This document shows, piece after piece, positions 1 to 5,820 of a DNA stretch of 8,376 nucleotides. The stretch is from assembly GCA_902578505.1 (NCBI GenBank), contig CACHDD010000040.1, forward strand, positions 1 through 8,376. Direction: 5' to 3'. This DNA comes from an uncultured Bacteroidota bacterium (GTDB lineage: Bacteria; Bacteroidota; Bacteroidia; Flavobacteriales; UA16). The notes under the pieces are model-generated. The model was not told the origin of the DNA, searched no databases, and worked only from the letters and a program-made list of their open reading frames with translations. Numbering within the stretch: the stretch's first letter is position 1; each line of letters opens with the position of its first letter. Position numbers and translations under genes: made by a program.

Positions 1-979
1 CATCCCAAAAAACACCTCCACTACTGCATTTCTCCATTCCTAAAATGAGCTTTCCTAAAGAAGATTTGCCTGAGCCACTTTCCCCAACCAGCCCCACGCG
101 CTCTCCCTCGTAAATTGTTAGACTAACATTTTTAACTGCCCTAAAAGTCTCTACTACTCGTCCTAACATATCCTTCTTTAAATTGTAATTGAGGCATACT
201 TGCTTTGCTTCGATTAAGACATTAGAGCTTGGCTTTAAACTTTCATTTCTACGGGGTCTAGATGCAATTAACTCTTCTGTATAAGGGTGGCTTGGATTGT
301 CAAAGACATTTTTACAAGGCCCTTGTTCTACAGTGTCTCCAGTTTTCATAACAAGAACATAATCAGATATATCCTGAACAACTTCTAGATCATGTGAGAT
401 AAAAAGAACGCCTAAATTTCTTTGCTTTTGAAGCTTTTGAAGCAATTCTAAAATAGTCTTTTGGACGGTTACATCTAGAGCCGTAGTAGGTTCGTCAGCA
501 ATTATGACCTTGGGATTACACGCGAGAGCCATTGCAATCATTACTCTTTGCTTTTGGCCTCCACTTAACTCATGAGGATATTTTTTGAAGGAACTTTCTG
601 GTGAAGGTAGTTCCACTTCTTCAAAGAGATCCAAAACTCTAGATTTCGCAGATTCAAAATCAAGGTTTTCGTGGACAAGTATTGGCTCAGCAACTTGCTC
701 ACCAACCCTCATTGATGGATTCAAAGAGGACATTGGATCTTGAAAGATCATACTAATATCTATCCCAGGCTTCAGCTCAGTGTAGCTTCCAGATTCGATT
801 TTGGCACTCTGTGGTAATAGCCCCATTATAGCCATTGAACTTACAGTTTTTCCAGAACCAGATTCGCCAACTATGGCAGTTGTTTTTCCAGGCAGTACTT
901 CAAAGCTCAAATCGTTAACTACCCTTTTGTCAAAGGCTATACTAAGATTTCTGACTTTCAGTACTGGACCTGTGCTCAT
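1..979 (-). CDS. ABC transporter ATP-binding protein, dipeptide/oligopeptide type, two fused ATPase domains (C-terminus beyond window)
   Basis: An uninterrupted frame of 326 codons runs from an ATG at 979 to the left edge without a stop. The first cassette is complete: Walker A GESGSGKT (residues 38-45), Q-loop in MIFQDPMSSLNP (77-88), signature LSGGQ (138-142), Walker B VIIADE (158-163), D-loop ALD and switch histidine H196. A HPYT motif (231-234), typical of peptide-importer ATPases, follows. A second cassette then starts (from about 254) with Walker A GESGSGKS (299-306) and is cut at the edge. This layout matches fused DppD-DppF/GsiA-like ATPases, usually about 550 residues, that energise import of peptides at the inner membrane. 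The start overlaps the hppD stop by one base (TAATG), with AGAGGAA seven bases upstream. The spacing from Walker A to Q-loop is short, about 14 residues less than E. coli DppD as I remember it. The substrate is inferred from family only; no permease or binding protein is in view. Confidence 0.93.
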   Translation of the reverse strand, partial: MSTGPVLKVRNLSIAFDKRVVNDLSFEVLPGKTTAIVGESGSGKTVSSMAIMGLLPQSAKIESGSYTELKPGIDISMIFQDPMSSLNPSMRVGEQVAEPILVHENLDFESAKSRVLDLFEEVELPSPESSFKKYPHELSGGQKQRVMIAMALACNPKVIIADEPTTALDVTVQKTILELLQKLQKQRNLGVLFISHDLEVVQDISDYVLVMKTGDTVEQGPCKNVFDNPSHPYTEELIASRPRRNESLKPSSNVLIEAKQVCLNYNLKKDMLGRVVETFRAVKNVSLTIYEGERVGLVGESGSGKSSLGKLILGMEKCSSGGVFWD

Positions 980-2097
980 TAGAGAGTTCCTCTGTTTTCT
1001 TGTTCTCTTTCAATTGCTTCGAAGAGAGCTTTAAAGTTCCCTTTTCCAAAGCTTTGGGCTCCTTTTCTCTGAATGATTTCAAAGAACAGTGTAGGTCTGT
1101 CAAGTACTGGCTTTGTGAATAGTTGTAGCAGGTACCCCTCATCGTCTCTATCGATCAATATACCTAGCTCTCGAAGTGGCTCTAGATCTTCGTCTATTTC
1201 TCCAACTCTATCTAGAACGTCGTCGTAGTAGTTGTCAGGAACGTATAGGAAATCTACTCCACGAGCTTTAAGCTGAGTCACTGTGTCGATGATGTTGTCT
1301 GTAGCAACTGCAATGTGTTGAACTCCTGCTCCTTTGTAGTAGTCAATGTACTCTTCGATTTGGCTTTTCTTACGACCCTCAGCCGGCTCGTTGATAGGAA
1401 ACTTCACTCTTCCGTTTCCATTGCTCATAACCTTGGACATAAGAGCTGTGTATTCTGTGCTGATGTCCTTGTCATCAAATGATATGATTTGTGCAAACCC
1501 CATTACTTCAGCATAAAATTTACACCAAGTATTCATCTCACCCCACCCTACATTTCCAACCATATGATCAATGTACTTAAGACCTACGGGAGATGGCTTA
1601 TAATCGGGATTCCAAGCAGTATAACCAGGCATGAAAACACCGTTATAATCTTTTCTCTCAACGAAGATGTGTATAGTTTCACCATAAGTATGAATTCCAC
1701 TTAGGACTACTTTTCCGTTATCGTCTTCAAGGGCTTTGGGTGTGAATGCACTTTTTGCACCTCTTGAAGTAGTTTCTTCCCAACTCTTTGTTGCGTCGTC
1801 TACCCAAAGGGCAACATTTTTCACGCCATCACCGTGCTCGTTTATATGTCTATTCAGATCACCTCCTGGTTCAAGTGGAGAGGTAAGGATTAATGTGATT
1901 TTATCCTGTCTTACGGCGTATGAAACGCTATCCTTGCTTCCAGTTTCAAGACCCTTGTACGCGAGAGGCTGGAATCCCCATGCACTCATGTAGTAGTATG
2001 CAGCTTGTTTGGCATTTCCTACAATTAATTCTACGTGGTCTGTTCCAAGCAAAGGCAGAAAATCATCTGCTTCAGGTACAATCTTTTCTAATACCAT
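979..2097 (-). CDS. hppD: 4-hydroxyphenylpyruvate dioxygenase
   Basis: This non-heme Fe(II) enzyme converts 4-hydroxyphenylpyruvate plus O2 to homogentisate and CO2, the second step of tyrosine breakdown, in the cytoplasm. Two vicinal-oxygen-chelate (glyoxalase-like) halves are visible, about residues 18-150 and 175-345. The iron ligands stand out: H178 in KYIDHMVGNV, H261 in GVQHIAVATD and E340 in LFFEIIQRKG. The usual C-terminal signature QSFGKGNFKALFEAIE follows. I chose the ATG at 2097 (372 residues). An in-frame TTG at 2106 would add three residues (MKQ) and sits directly against the hmgA stop, so it is less likely. The gene begins nine bases after hmgA, and its stop overlaps the next start by one base, so the three genes probably form one transcript. 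No Shine-Dalgarno sequence is seen; the upstream stretch is A/T-rich. Length and motifs look intact. Confidence 0.97.
   Translation of the reverse strand: MVLEKIVPEADDFLPLLGTDHVELIVGNAKQAAYYYMSAWGFQPLAYKGLETGSKDSVSYAVRQDKITLILTSPLEPGGDLNRHINEHGDGVKNVALWVDDATKSWEETTSRGAKSAFTPKALEDDNGKVVLSGIHTYGETIHIFVERKDYNGVFMPGYTAWNPDYKPSPVGLKYIDHMVGNVGWGEMNTWCKFYAEVMGFAQIISFDDKDISTEYTALMSKVMSNGNGRVKFPINEPAEGRKKSQIEEYIDYYKGAGVQHIAVATDNIIDTVTQLKARGVDFLYVPDNYYDDVLDRVGEIDEDLEPLRELGILIDRDDEGYLLQLFTKPVLDRPTLFFEIIQRKGAQSFGKGNFKALFEAIEREQENRGTL
987..993 (-). promoter_or_regulatory. Shine-Dalgarno-like site for the ABC ATPase gene
   Basis: Read on the minus strand, AGAGGAA lies seven bases before the ATG at 979, inside the last codons of hppD. 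Most genes in this window have no such site, so it supports the ATG at 979 as the start. It also suggests that this coupled gene can recruit ribosomes on its own. Confidence 0.5.
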
Positions 2098-2106
2098 TTG
2101 TTTCAA

Positions 2107-3264
2107 TTAATCAAGCCAAGATTTGTGGTAATCGGCTAGTTCTATGTCCAACGCTTGTTGGGTTAGATGTAGTGGTTTAAATGTGTCAACCATTACTGCA
2201 AGTTCAATAGTTTCTTTTTTACCAATACTAGCTTCGTAAGTTCCAGGGTGTGGACCGTGAGGAATGCCAGCAGGGTGGAGGGTGAGTTGACCAGGGCTAA
2301 CACCAGTTCTGCTCATAAAGTTTCCAGCAACATAGTAAAGAACTTCGTCAGAATCAATATTACTGTGATTATATGGAGAAGGGATAGAATCTGGGTGATA
2401 GTCGTACAGTCTTGGCACAAAACTGCAAATCACAAATCCACCTGCTTCAAATGTTTGGTGCACCGGAGGTGGTTGGTGTATTCTCCCTGTAATTGGTTCA
2501 AAATCGTCAATATTAAATGCATATGGAAAGTTGAATCCATCCCAACCTACAACATCAAATGGGTGGTTTGCATAAATGTAATCGTGGATTTTTCCGTCCT
2601 TCCTAATTCTAATTTTGAACTCTCCAAATTCATCGTGAATTTCTAGCTTCTCAGGTGTTCTGATATCCCTCTCGCAATAAGGGCTGTGTTCCTGTAACTG
2701 GCCAAAGTAATTTCTATATCTTTTAGGCGTTTGTACTGGAGATGAAGAGTTAATTATCAAAAGTCTGTTGTCATCATTTTCAAACTCAAACTGATAAATA
2801 GTTCCACGAGGAATTACCAAGTAATCACCCTTTCTAAAAGTTATGCGACCGTACATTGTGTGAAGCACACCTGACCCGTGATGAACGAACACCACTTCGT
2901 CTTGGTCTGAGTTTTTATAGAAATCTTCACTTTCAACCTTTGGTGGATTTGCAAGTTCTAGGCAAACGTCAGAGTTAAACAATACAGGCACCCTAGAGTC
3001 CAAGTAATCCTTTCCAGGTGCAACATTAAATCCCTCTAGTTTTCTAGATAACAGGTTGCACTTTACAGCAATCTTAGGTGCAACATCGACAGTGCCCACT
3101 ACCTCTTTTACCATTGTAGGTCTATGATGGTGGTACAATAACGATGCATTTCCAGAAAAGCCTATAGTACCAAAGAGCTGTTCGTGATACAAGCTGCCGT
3201 CTTCCTTGCGGAACTGAGTGTGGCGTTTTGGAGGAATCTTACCTAAGCGCTGATAAAAGGGCAT
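2107..3264 (-). CDS. hmgA: homogentisate 1,2-dioxygenase
   Basis: This Fe(II) ring-cleavage dioxygenase opens homogentisate to 4-maleylacetoacetate, the step after HppD. The 385-residue protein starts MPFYQRLGKIPPKRHTQF, an N-terminus I associate with Bacteroidota HmgA, and is shorter than the roughly 430-445 residues of the Pseudomonas and human enzymes. The cupin iron site is visible: H300 and E307 in the stretch NHSNIDSDEVLYYVAG, and H336 in GIPHGPHPG. These correspond to the human ligands H335, E341 and H371. H330 in TLHPAG matches the human active-site H365. The spacing from first histidine to glutamate is one residue longer than in the human enzyme, which the general cupin pattern allows. 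The gene precedes hppD by nine bases. It lies 43 bases after the glucosaminidase gene, behind a possible weak terminator. No clear promoter match was found in that gap. The later enzymes (maleylacetoacetate isomerase, fumarylacetoacetase) are not in the window. Confidence 0.97.
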   Translation of the reverse strand: MPFYQRLGKIPPKRHTQFRKEDGSLYHEQLFGTIGFSGNASLLYHHHRPTMVKEVVGTVDVAPKIAVKCNLLSRKLEGFNVAPGKDYLDSRVPVLFNSDVCLELANPPKVESEDFYKNSDQDEVVFVHHGSGVLHTMYGRITFRKGDYLVIPRGTIYQFEFENDDNRLLIINSSSPVQTPKRYRNYFGQLQEHSPYCERDIRTPEKLEIHDEFGEFKIRIRKDGKIHDYIYANHPFDVVGWDGFNFPYAFNIDDFEPITGRIHQPPPVHQTFEAGGFVICSFVPRLYDYHPDSIPSPYNHSNIDSDEVLYYVAGNFMSRTGVSPGQLTLHPAGIPHGPHPGTYEASIGKKETIELAVMVDTFKPLHLTQQALDIELADYHKSWLD

Positions 3265-3288
3265 GAGCGATTACTTTTAATAACATGC
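3261..3288 (-). promoter_or_regulatory. imperfect inverted repeat spanning the hmgA start codon
   Basis: GCATG at 3261-3265 and CATGC at 3284-3288 are reverse complements, and between them ATTA (3270-3273) and TAAT (3278-3281) form a second, inner dyad. On the minus-strand RNA the downstream arm contains the hmgA AUG, so folding could hide the start codon; as DNA it could be a small operator. The two dyads are off-centre by one base and the stems are short and AT-rich, so this may be chance. Confidence 0.2.
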
Positions 3289-3297
3289 AAGGTACTG

Positions 3298-3317
3298 AAA
3301 AAGCAAACTATTTTGCT
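3298..3317 (-). terminator. possible weak intrinsic terminator after the glucosaminidase gene
   Basis: On the minus strand AGCAAA (3317-3312), loop ATAG and TTTGCT (3307-3302) make a perfect 6-bp stem followed by four T residues (3301-3298). The TAG stop codon of the upstream gene lies in the loop. The stem has only two G-C pairs, so termination would probably be partial. Its position between an envelope gene and the tyrosine-degradation genes fits a transcript boundary. Confidence 0.35.
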
Positions 3318-4342
3318 CCTAAAAGCTTGGCGTAACCAGGGAGTTTTCCATCCTCAGTAAGTCTCCATCTCAAACTGAGTTTCATTCCAGTTCTCAAGTG
3401 TGAATCAACTGGTATGTTATTCTTTTTTGCCAAGGATTTCATCTTTATTCCGTATTTCTGAGAAATAGACCAAATAGTTTCTCCCTTTCGTACGGTATGC
3501 CAATCTGCAAATCCACTTGCCTTTTTGGGTTGTAAATACACCACCTCTCCTTTGCGGAAAATGTAATCCTTATCAATCTCGTTGTACTTGCGGAACTGCC
3601 ATTTCATCATATCAAACTGTTTGGCGAGCTTTTTAATATTATCCCCTTCATCGGCATAGACAAATTGGATTCCATTTTCAGTCGTACTTACACTGTGTAG
3701 GGTCCTCGAAGTATGAAGATTGTTTGTCTTTCTAGCTTTTGATGCATCTGCAACGGCCTCACCTTCATCTACCCAATCTCCAGTATCAAGCTTGTAGAGC
3801 TCATGCCTTTCGATAATTTTAATAAGAAGTTGAGGGTATTTTGGGTTTGTTGCATAACCACATTTACTGAGCCCATTTGCCCATCCCTTGTAATCATCAA
3901 GGTCCAATTCAAAAAGACTAGCATATCTGTTTCTTAAAAGGAATTTGCTGTGATCTACATAACTATCCTTGGGGTCATCATATACCCTAAAGCACTCACC
4001 CTTCTCGTCATCATCGTGATAAGTTCGCCCTCCAGTCCAATCCTTATGACACTTTATGCCAAAGTGGTTATTTGACATTTTTGCCAACTCGCTTATCCCG
4101 TTGCCACTTTCAAGTATGCCTTGGGCTAGGGTAATACTCGCTGGAATCTTGTAAAGCTCCATCTGTCGGACTGCCTCATCTTTCCACTTCTTTACGTAAT
4201 CCTCTTGCGTAGTGCTGTTTTGGGCTTGTATAATAGAAAAAGCGCAAACAAAAAGAGACAAAACTCCCGCTCTAATTATTCTAAACCCAAATGATTTTAG
4301 CATGTTGCAATCTAAGCTCACGCTGAGCCCAAATCCCTTCAT
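3308..4342 (-). CDS. secreted glucosaminidase (GH73-like) with two LysM domains
   Basis: This is a likely peptidoglycan hydrolase cutting N-acetylglucosaminyl bonds in the cell wall. After an N-terminal hydrophobic segment (about residues 25-38, cleavage probably after IIQA at 40) comes a glucosaminidase domain, about 48-185. The probable catalytic glutamate is E78 in ITLAQGILESGNG, followed by the family motifs NNHFGIK (91-97) and GYATNPKYPQLL (162-173). Two LysM-like peptidoglycan-binding modules follow: about 227-271, which is divergent, and 281-325 with the typical HTVRKGETIWSISQKYGI core. The ATG at 4342 has a good ribosome site, GAGGTGG, just upstream. A second in-frame ATG at 4303 would give a more conventional signal peptide (MLKSFGFRIIRAGVLSL...) but has no such site. 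The gene starts 39 bases after the MORN lipoprotein gene, so both may be co-transcribed. The exact substrate bond and whether the enzyme acts in growth or division are not shown by the sequence. Confidence 0.9.
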   Translation of the reverse strand: MKGFGLSVSLDCNMLKSFGFRIIRAGVLSLFVCAFSIIQAQNSTTQEDYVKKWKDEAVRQMELYKIPASITLAQGILESGNGISELAKMSNNHFGIKCHKDWTGGRTYHDDDEKGECFRVYDDPKDSYVDHSKFLLRNRYASLFELDLDDYKGWANGLSKCGYATNPKYPQLLIKIIERHELYKLDTGDWVDEGEAVADASKARKTNNLHTSRTLHSVSTTENGIQFVYADEGDNIKKLAKQFDMMKWQFRKYNEIDKDYIFRKGEVVYLQPKKASGFADWHTVRKGETIWSISQKYGIKMKSLAKKNNIPVDSHLRTGMKLSLRWRLTEDGKLPGYAKLLGAK

Positions 4343-4345
4343 AAT

Positions 4346-4352
4346 CCACCTC
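4346..4352 (-). promoter_or_regulatory. Shine-Dalgarno-like site deciding the glucosaminidase start
   Basis: Minus-strand GAGGTGG ends three bases before the ATG at 4342 (its GAGGT core is five bases away). It favours the longer start over the in-frame ATG at 4303, which is preceded by GATTGCAAC with no purine-rich site. The longer start gives an unusually long N-terminal region before the hydrophobic segment. Confidence 0.45.
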
Positions 4353-4381
4353 GTTCTCTACCTGAAATTGTGGATAAAGCC

Positions 4382-4813
4382 CTAGTTTCCAGGAGTGGCA
4401 TCAAACTTTTTAACTACAGATCCTTCTCCGTTATAGAAAGTCCAGACTCCAGTAGAAGAGCCCATAGAATAATGGCCAGAGATATTCAAATTTCCGTTAG
4501 CGTGCCAGGTTTTATAGATGCCATTTCTCACTCCTTCCACAAATGTATTTAGGGACCACTTCCTTCCATTTGGGTAATATGATTCCCAAGTGCCGTGCTT
4601 CACCTCTTCGCTATCACGTAGAAACGCCCTACCCTTCATGTGAAGTTTAAAATTTTCGTGATAGTGTTTAACCAAAAATGTGTCGCCAGCAAGGTGTACT
4701 CTCTCCATTTTAGTCACTCCGTTTGGCCAAGTCTCTATTACACCTTCTTTCCGAACATTTTCACTACAGGAGCACAAAACCCAAACCAAAAACATAAATA
4801 CTAATTGTCTCAT
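4382..4813 (-). CDS. small lipoprotein with MORN-like (YwqK-type) repeats
   Basis: This 143-residue protein starts with a short hydrophobic signal, MRQLVFMFLVWVLCSC, where LCSC (13-16) is a plausible lipobox with C16 as the lipidated cysteine. It is therefore probably anchored in a membrane facing the periplasm. The rest carries MORN-like repeats of about 23 residues: GTWESYYPNGRKW (74-86), GIYKTWHANGNLNISG (98-113) and GVWTFYNGEGSVVKKF (122-137), plus a weaker one near ETWPNG (27-32). Such proteins are often annotated as YwqK family; the name comes from a Bacillus antitoxin, but no toxin gene is adjacent here, so I would not infer that role. The start overlaps the polyprenyl synthase stop by four bases (ATGA), which indicates co-translation. 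The function is unknown; the glucosaminidase downstream suggests an envelope setting. Confidence 0.8.
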   Translation of the reverse strand: MRQLVFMFLVWVLCSCSENVRKEGVIETWPNGVTKMERVHLAGDTFLVKHYHENFKLHMKGRAFLRDSEEVKHGTWESYYPNGRKWSLNTFVEGVRNGIYKTWHANGNLNISGHYSMGSSTGVWTFYNGEGSVVKKFDATPGN

Positions 4814-5784
4814 TTATTTCTATTGATCGTAAAGTCTAATAGGTCTATTAAAGATTGTTTAGAAGCGCTTTCGCTGAAACCACCCAACATTGCAACGGCT
4901 TCGTTTCGAAGTTTCGCCATTTGGCCTCTTGAATACTCCATGCCAGGACCCTCTAATACACTAGTCATGACTTCTTTAACTGCCGCAGAATTTTTTGGCG
5001 CCTTACGCACCAATTTCAAAAGGCGCTTTCTTTCGCGAGAAGAAGAGTTGTTTAGAAGGTGAATTAAAGGAAGGGTAATTTTCTTTTCCTTGATGTCTAC
5101 GCCAGTTGGTTTACCAGTTCGGGTTCCTTCTCCAAGATCTAAAAGGTCATCCTTGATTTGAAATGCGAGACCCACCTTCTCTCCAAATTGCCACATTCTT
5201 TCCACCTCCTCGTCCGAGGCTCCAGCTGATGATGCCCCACATGCGCAACAAGCAGCAATCAACGAGGCTGTTTTACGTCGTATAATTTCGAAGTAAACAT
5301 CCTCTGTAATATCGAGTTTGCGTGATTTCTCAATTTGTAGAAGCTCTCCCTCACTAATTTCTTTTACAGCCCTTGAAGTGATTCTGAGCATATCATATGC
5401 GTCGTTTTCAACTGCTGCTAAAAGACCTTTTGAAAGAAGGTAATCTCCAACGAGTACAGCAACTTTCTTTTTCCAAAGTGCTTGAATTGAAAAGAACCCA
5501 CGTCTCATGGGGCTTTCATCTACGACGTCGTCGTGTACTAGGGTTGCAGTGTGAAGTAGCTCTATGAGTGATGCAGCTGTATTCGTTTTAGGGGAGCAAC
5601 CACCTGTGATTTGGGCTACAAGAAAAACAAAAAGAGGTCTCATTTGCTTGCCCTTGCGCTTTACTATGTAGCGCATTATGATGTCGAGTAGAGCAACATC
5701 GGATTTCAGGACTTCTCTGAAATGCTCAGAAAACGCTTCCATTTCAGCAGAAACCGGGGCTTGTATTTCTCTTATACTCGACAT
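4810..5784 (-). CDS. polyprenyl (long-chain isoprenyl) diphosphate synthase
   Basis: This is a trans-prenyltransferase that extends an allylic diphosphate with isopentenyl diphosphate, most likely for the menaquinone side chain. Motifs in order: GKQMRP (45-50); first aspartate-rich motif DDVVDES (85-91), with D85, D86 and D89 binding Mg2+; RRKTASL (169-175) with K171-T172; second motif DDLLD (212-216); GKPTGVDIKEKKITLPLI (224-241). The residues before the first motif (HTATLVHDD) are small, with alanine five positions ahead of it. In this family that favours long products such as C30-C40 over farnesyl. I chose the ATG at 5784, giving 324 residues, the usual length for IspB-like enzymes. Upstream in-frame ATGs exist up to 5913, but they would run through the divergent yicC start and add a sequence without family resemblance. 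A TACCTTTG element ends seven bases before the chosen ATG. Exact chain length cannot be read from the sequence. Confidence 0.93.
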   Translation of the reverse strand: MSSIREIQAPVSAEMEAFSEHFREVLKSDVALLDIIMRYIVKRKGKQMRPLFVFLVAQITGGCSPKTNTAASLIELLHTATLVHDDVVDESPMRRGFFSIQALWKKKVAVLVGDYLLSKGLLAAVENDAYDMLRITSRAVKEISEGELLQIEKSRKLDITEDVYFEIIRRKTASLIAACCACGASSAGASDEEVERMWQFGEKVGLAFQIKDDLLDLGEGTRTGKPTGVDIKEKKITLPLIHLLNNSSSRERKRLLKLVRKAPKNSAAVKEVMTSVLEGPGMEYSRGQMAKLRNEAVAMLGGFSESASKQSLIDLLDFTINRNK

Positions 5785-5791
5785 AGGAGCA

Positions 5792-5799
5792 CAAAGGTA
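5792..5799 (-). promoter_or_regulatory. candidate -7 promoter element for the polyprenyl synthase operon
   Basis: The minus strand reads TACCTTTG, an exact match to the Bacteroidota -7 consensus TAnnTTTG. It ends seven bases before the ATG at 5784. If the element is centred near -7, transcription would begin about four bases before the ATG. No TTG-type -33 element is seen at the expected distance, which would fall at the yicC start. No Shine-Dalgarno sequence lies in between. Confidence 0.5.
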
Positions 5800-5808
5800 C
5801 GACCCTCG

Positions 5809-5816
5809 TATCTTTG
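5809..5816 (+). promoter_or_regulatory. candidate -7 promoter element for yicC-gmk-nadD
   Basis: The plus strand reads TATCTTTG, an exact match to TAnnTTTG, four bases before the yicC ATG at 5821. The predicted start of transcription falls at or just before the ATG, so the mRNA would be leaderless. No -33 TTG is visible upstream. It lies nine bases from the opposed element at 5792-5799. Confidence 0.5.
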
Positions 5817-5820
5817 GGCC

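Noticed and set aside
2098..2106. TTG start for hppD at 2106
   Set aside because: An ATG lies three codons later with the usual A-rich lead, and the TTG abuts the hmgA stop codon. It cannot be excluded but is the less likely start.
801..2180. Several short plus-strand open frames (801-1034, 1489-1704, 1736-1993, 1920-2180) opposite the ATPase, hppD and hmgA genes
   Set aside because: All are antisense to genes with intact catalytic motifs, have no recognisable domains and no supporting signals.
2248..2646. A 132-codon open frame on the plus strand opposite hmgA
   Set aside because: It lies wholly antisense to a clear hmgA coding sequence, its translation resembles no family I know, and it has no start signal. 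It is a by-product of the codon use of hmgA.
4540..4547. TACATTTG on the minus strand, a TAnnTTTG match inside the MORN lipoprotein gene
   Set aside because: It lies about 200 bases before the next start, within coding sequence, with no -33 element at the right distance. One chance match in several kilobases is expected.
4382..4813. Toxin-antitoxin role for the YwqK-type protein
   Set aside because: The family label alone suggests it. The protein has a lipoprotein signal and no toxin candidate is adjacent on either side.
5722..5820. N-terminal extension of YicC to an ATG at 5722
   Set aside because: The family begins at MIRSMTGYG, encoded from 5821. The extension is antisense to the polyprenyl synthase coding sequence.
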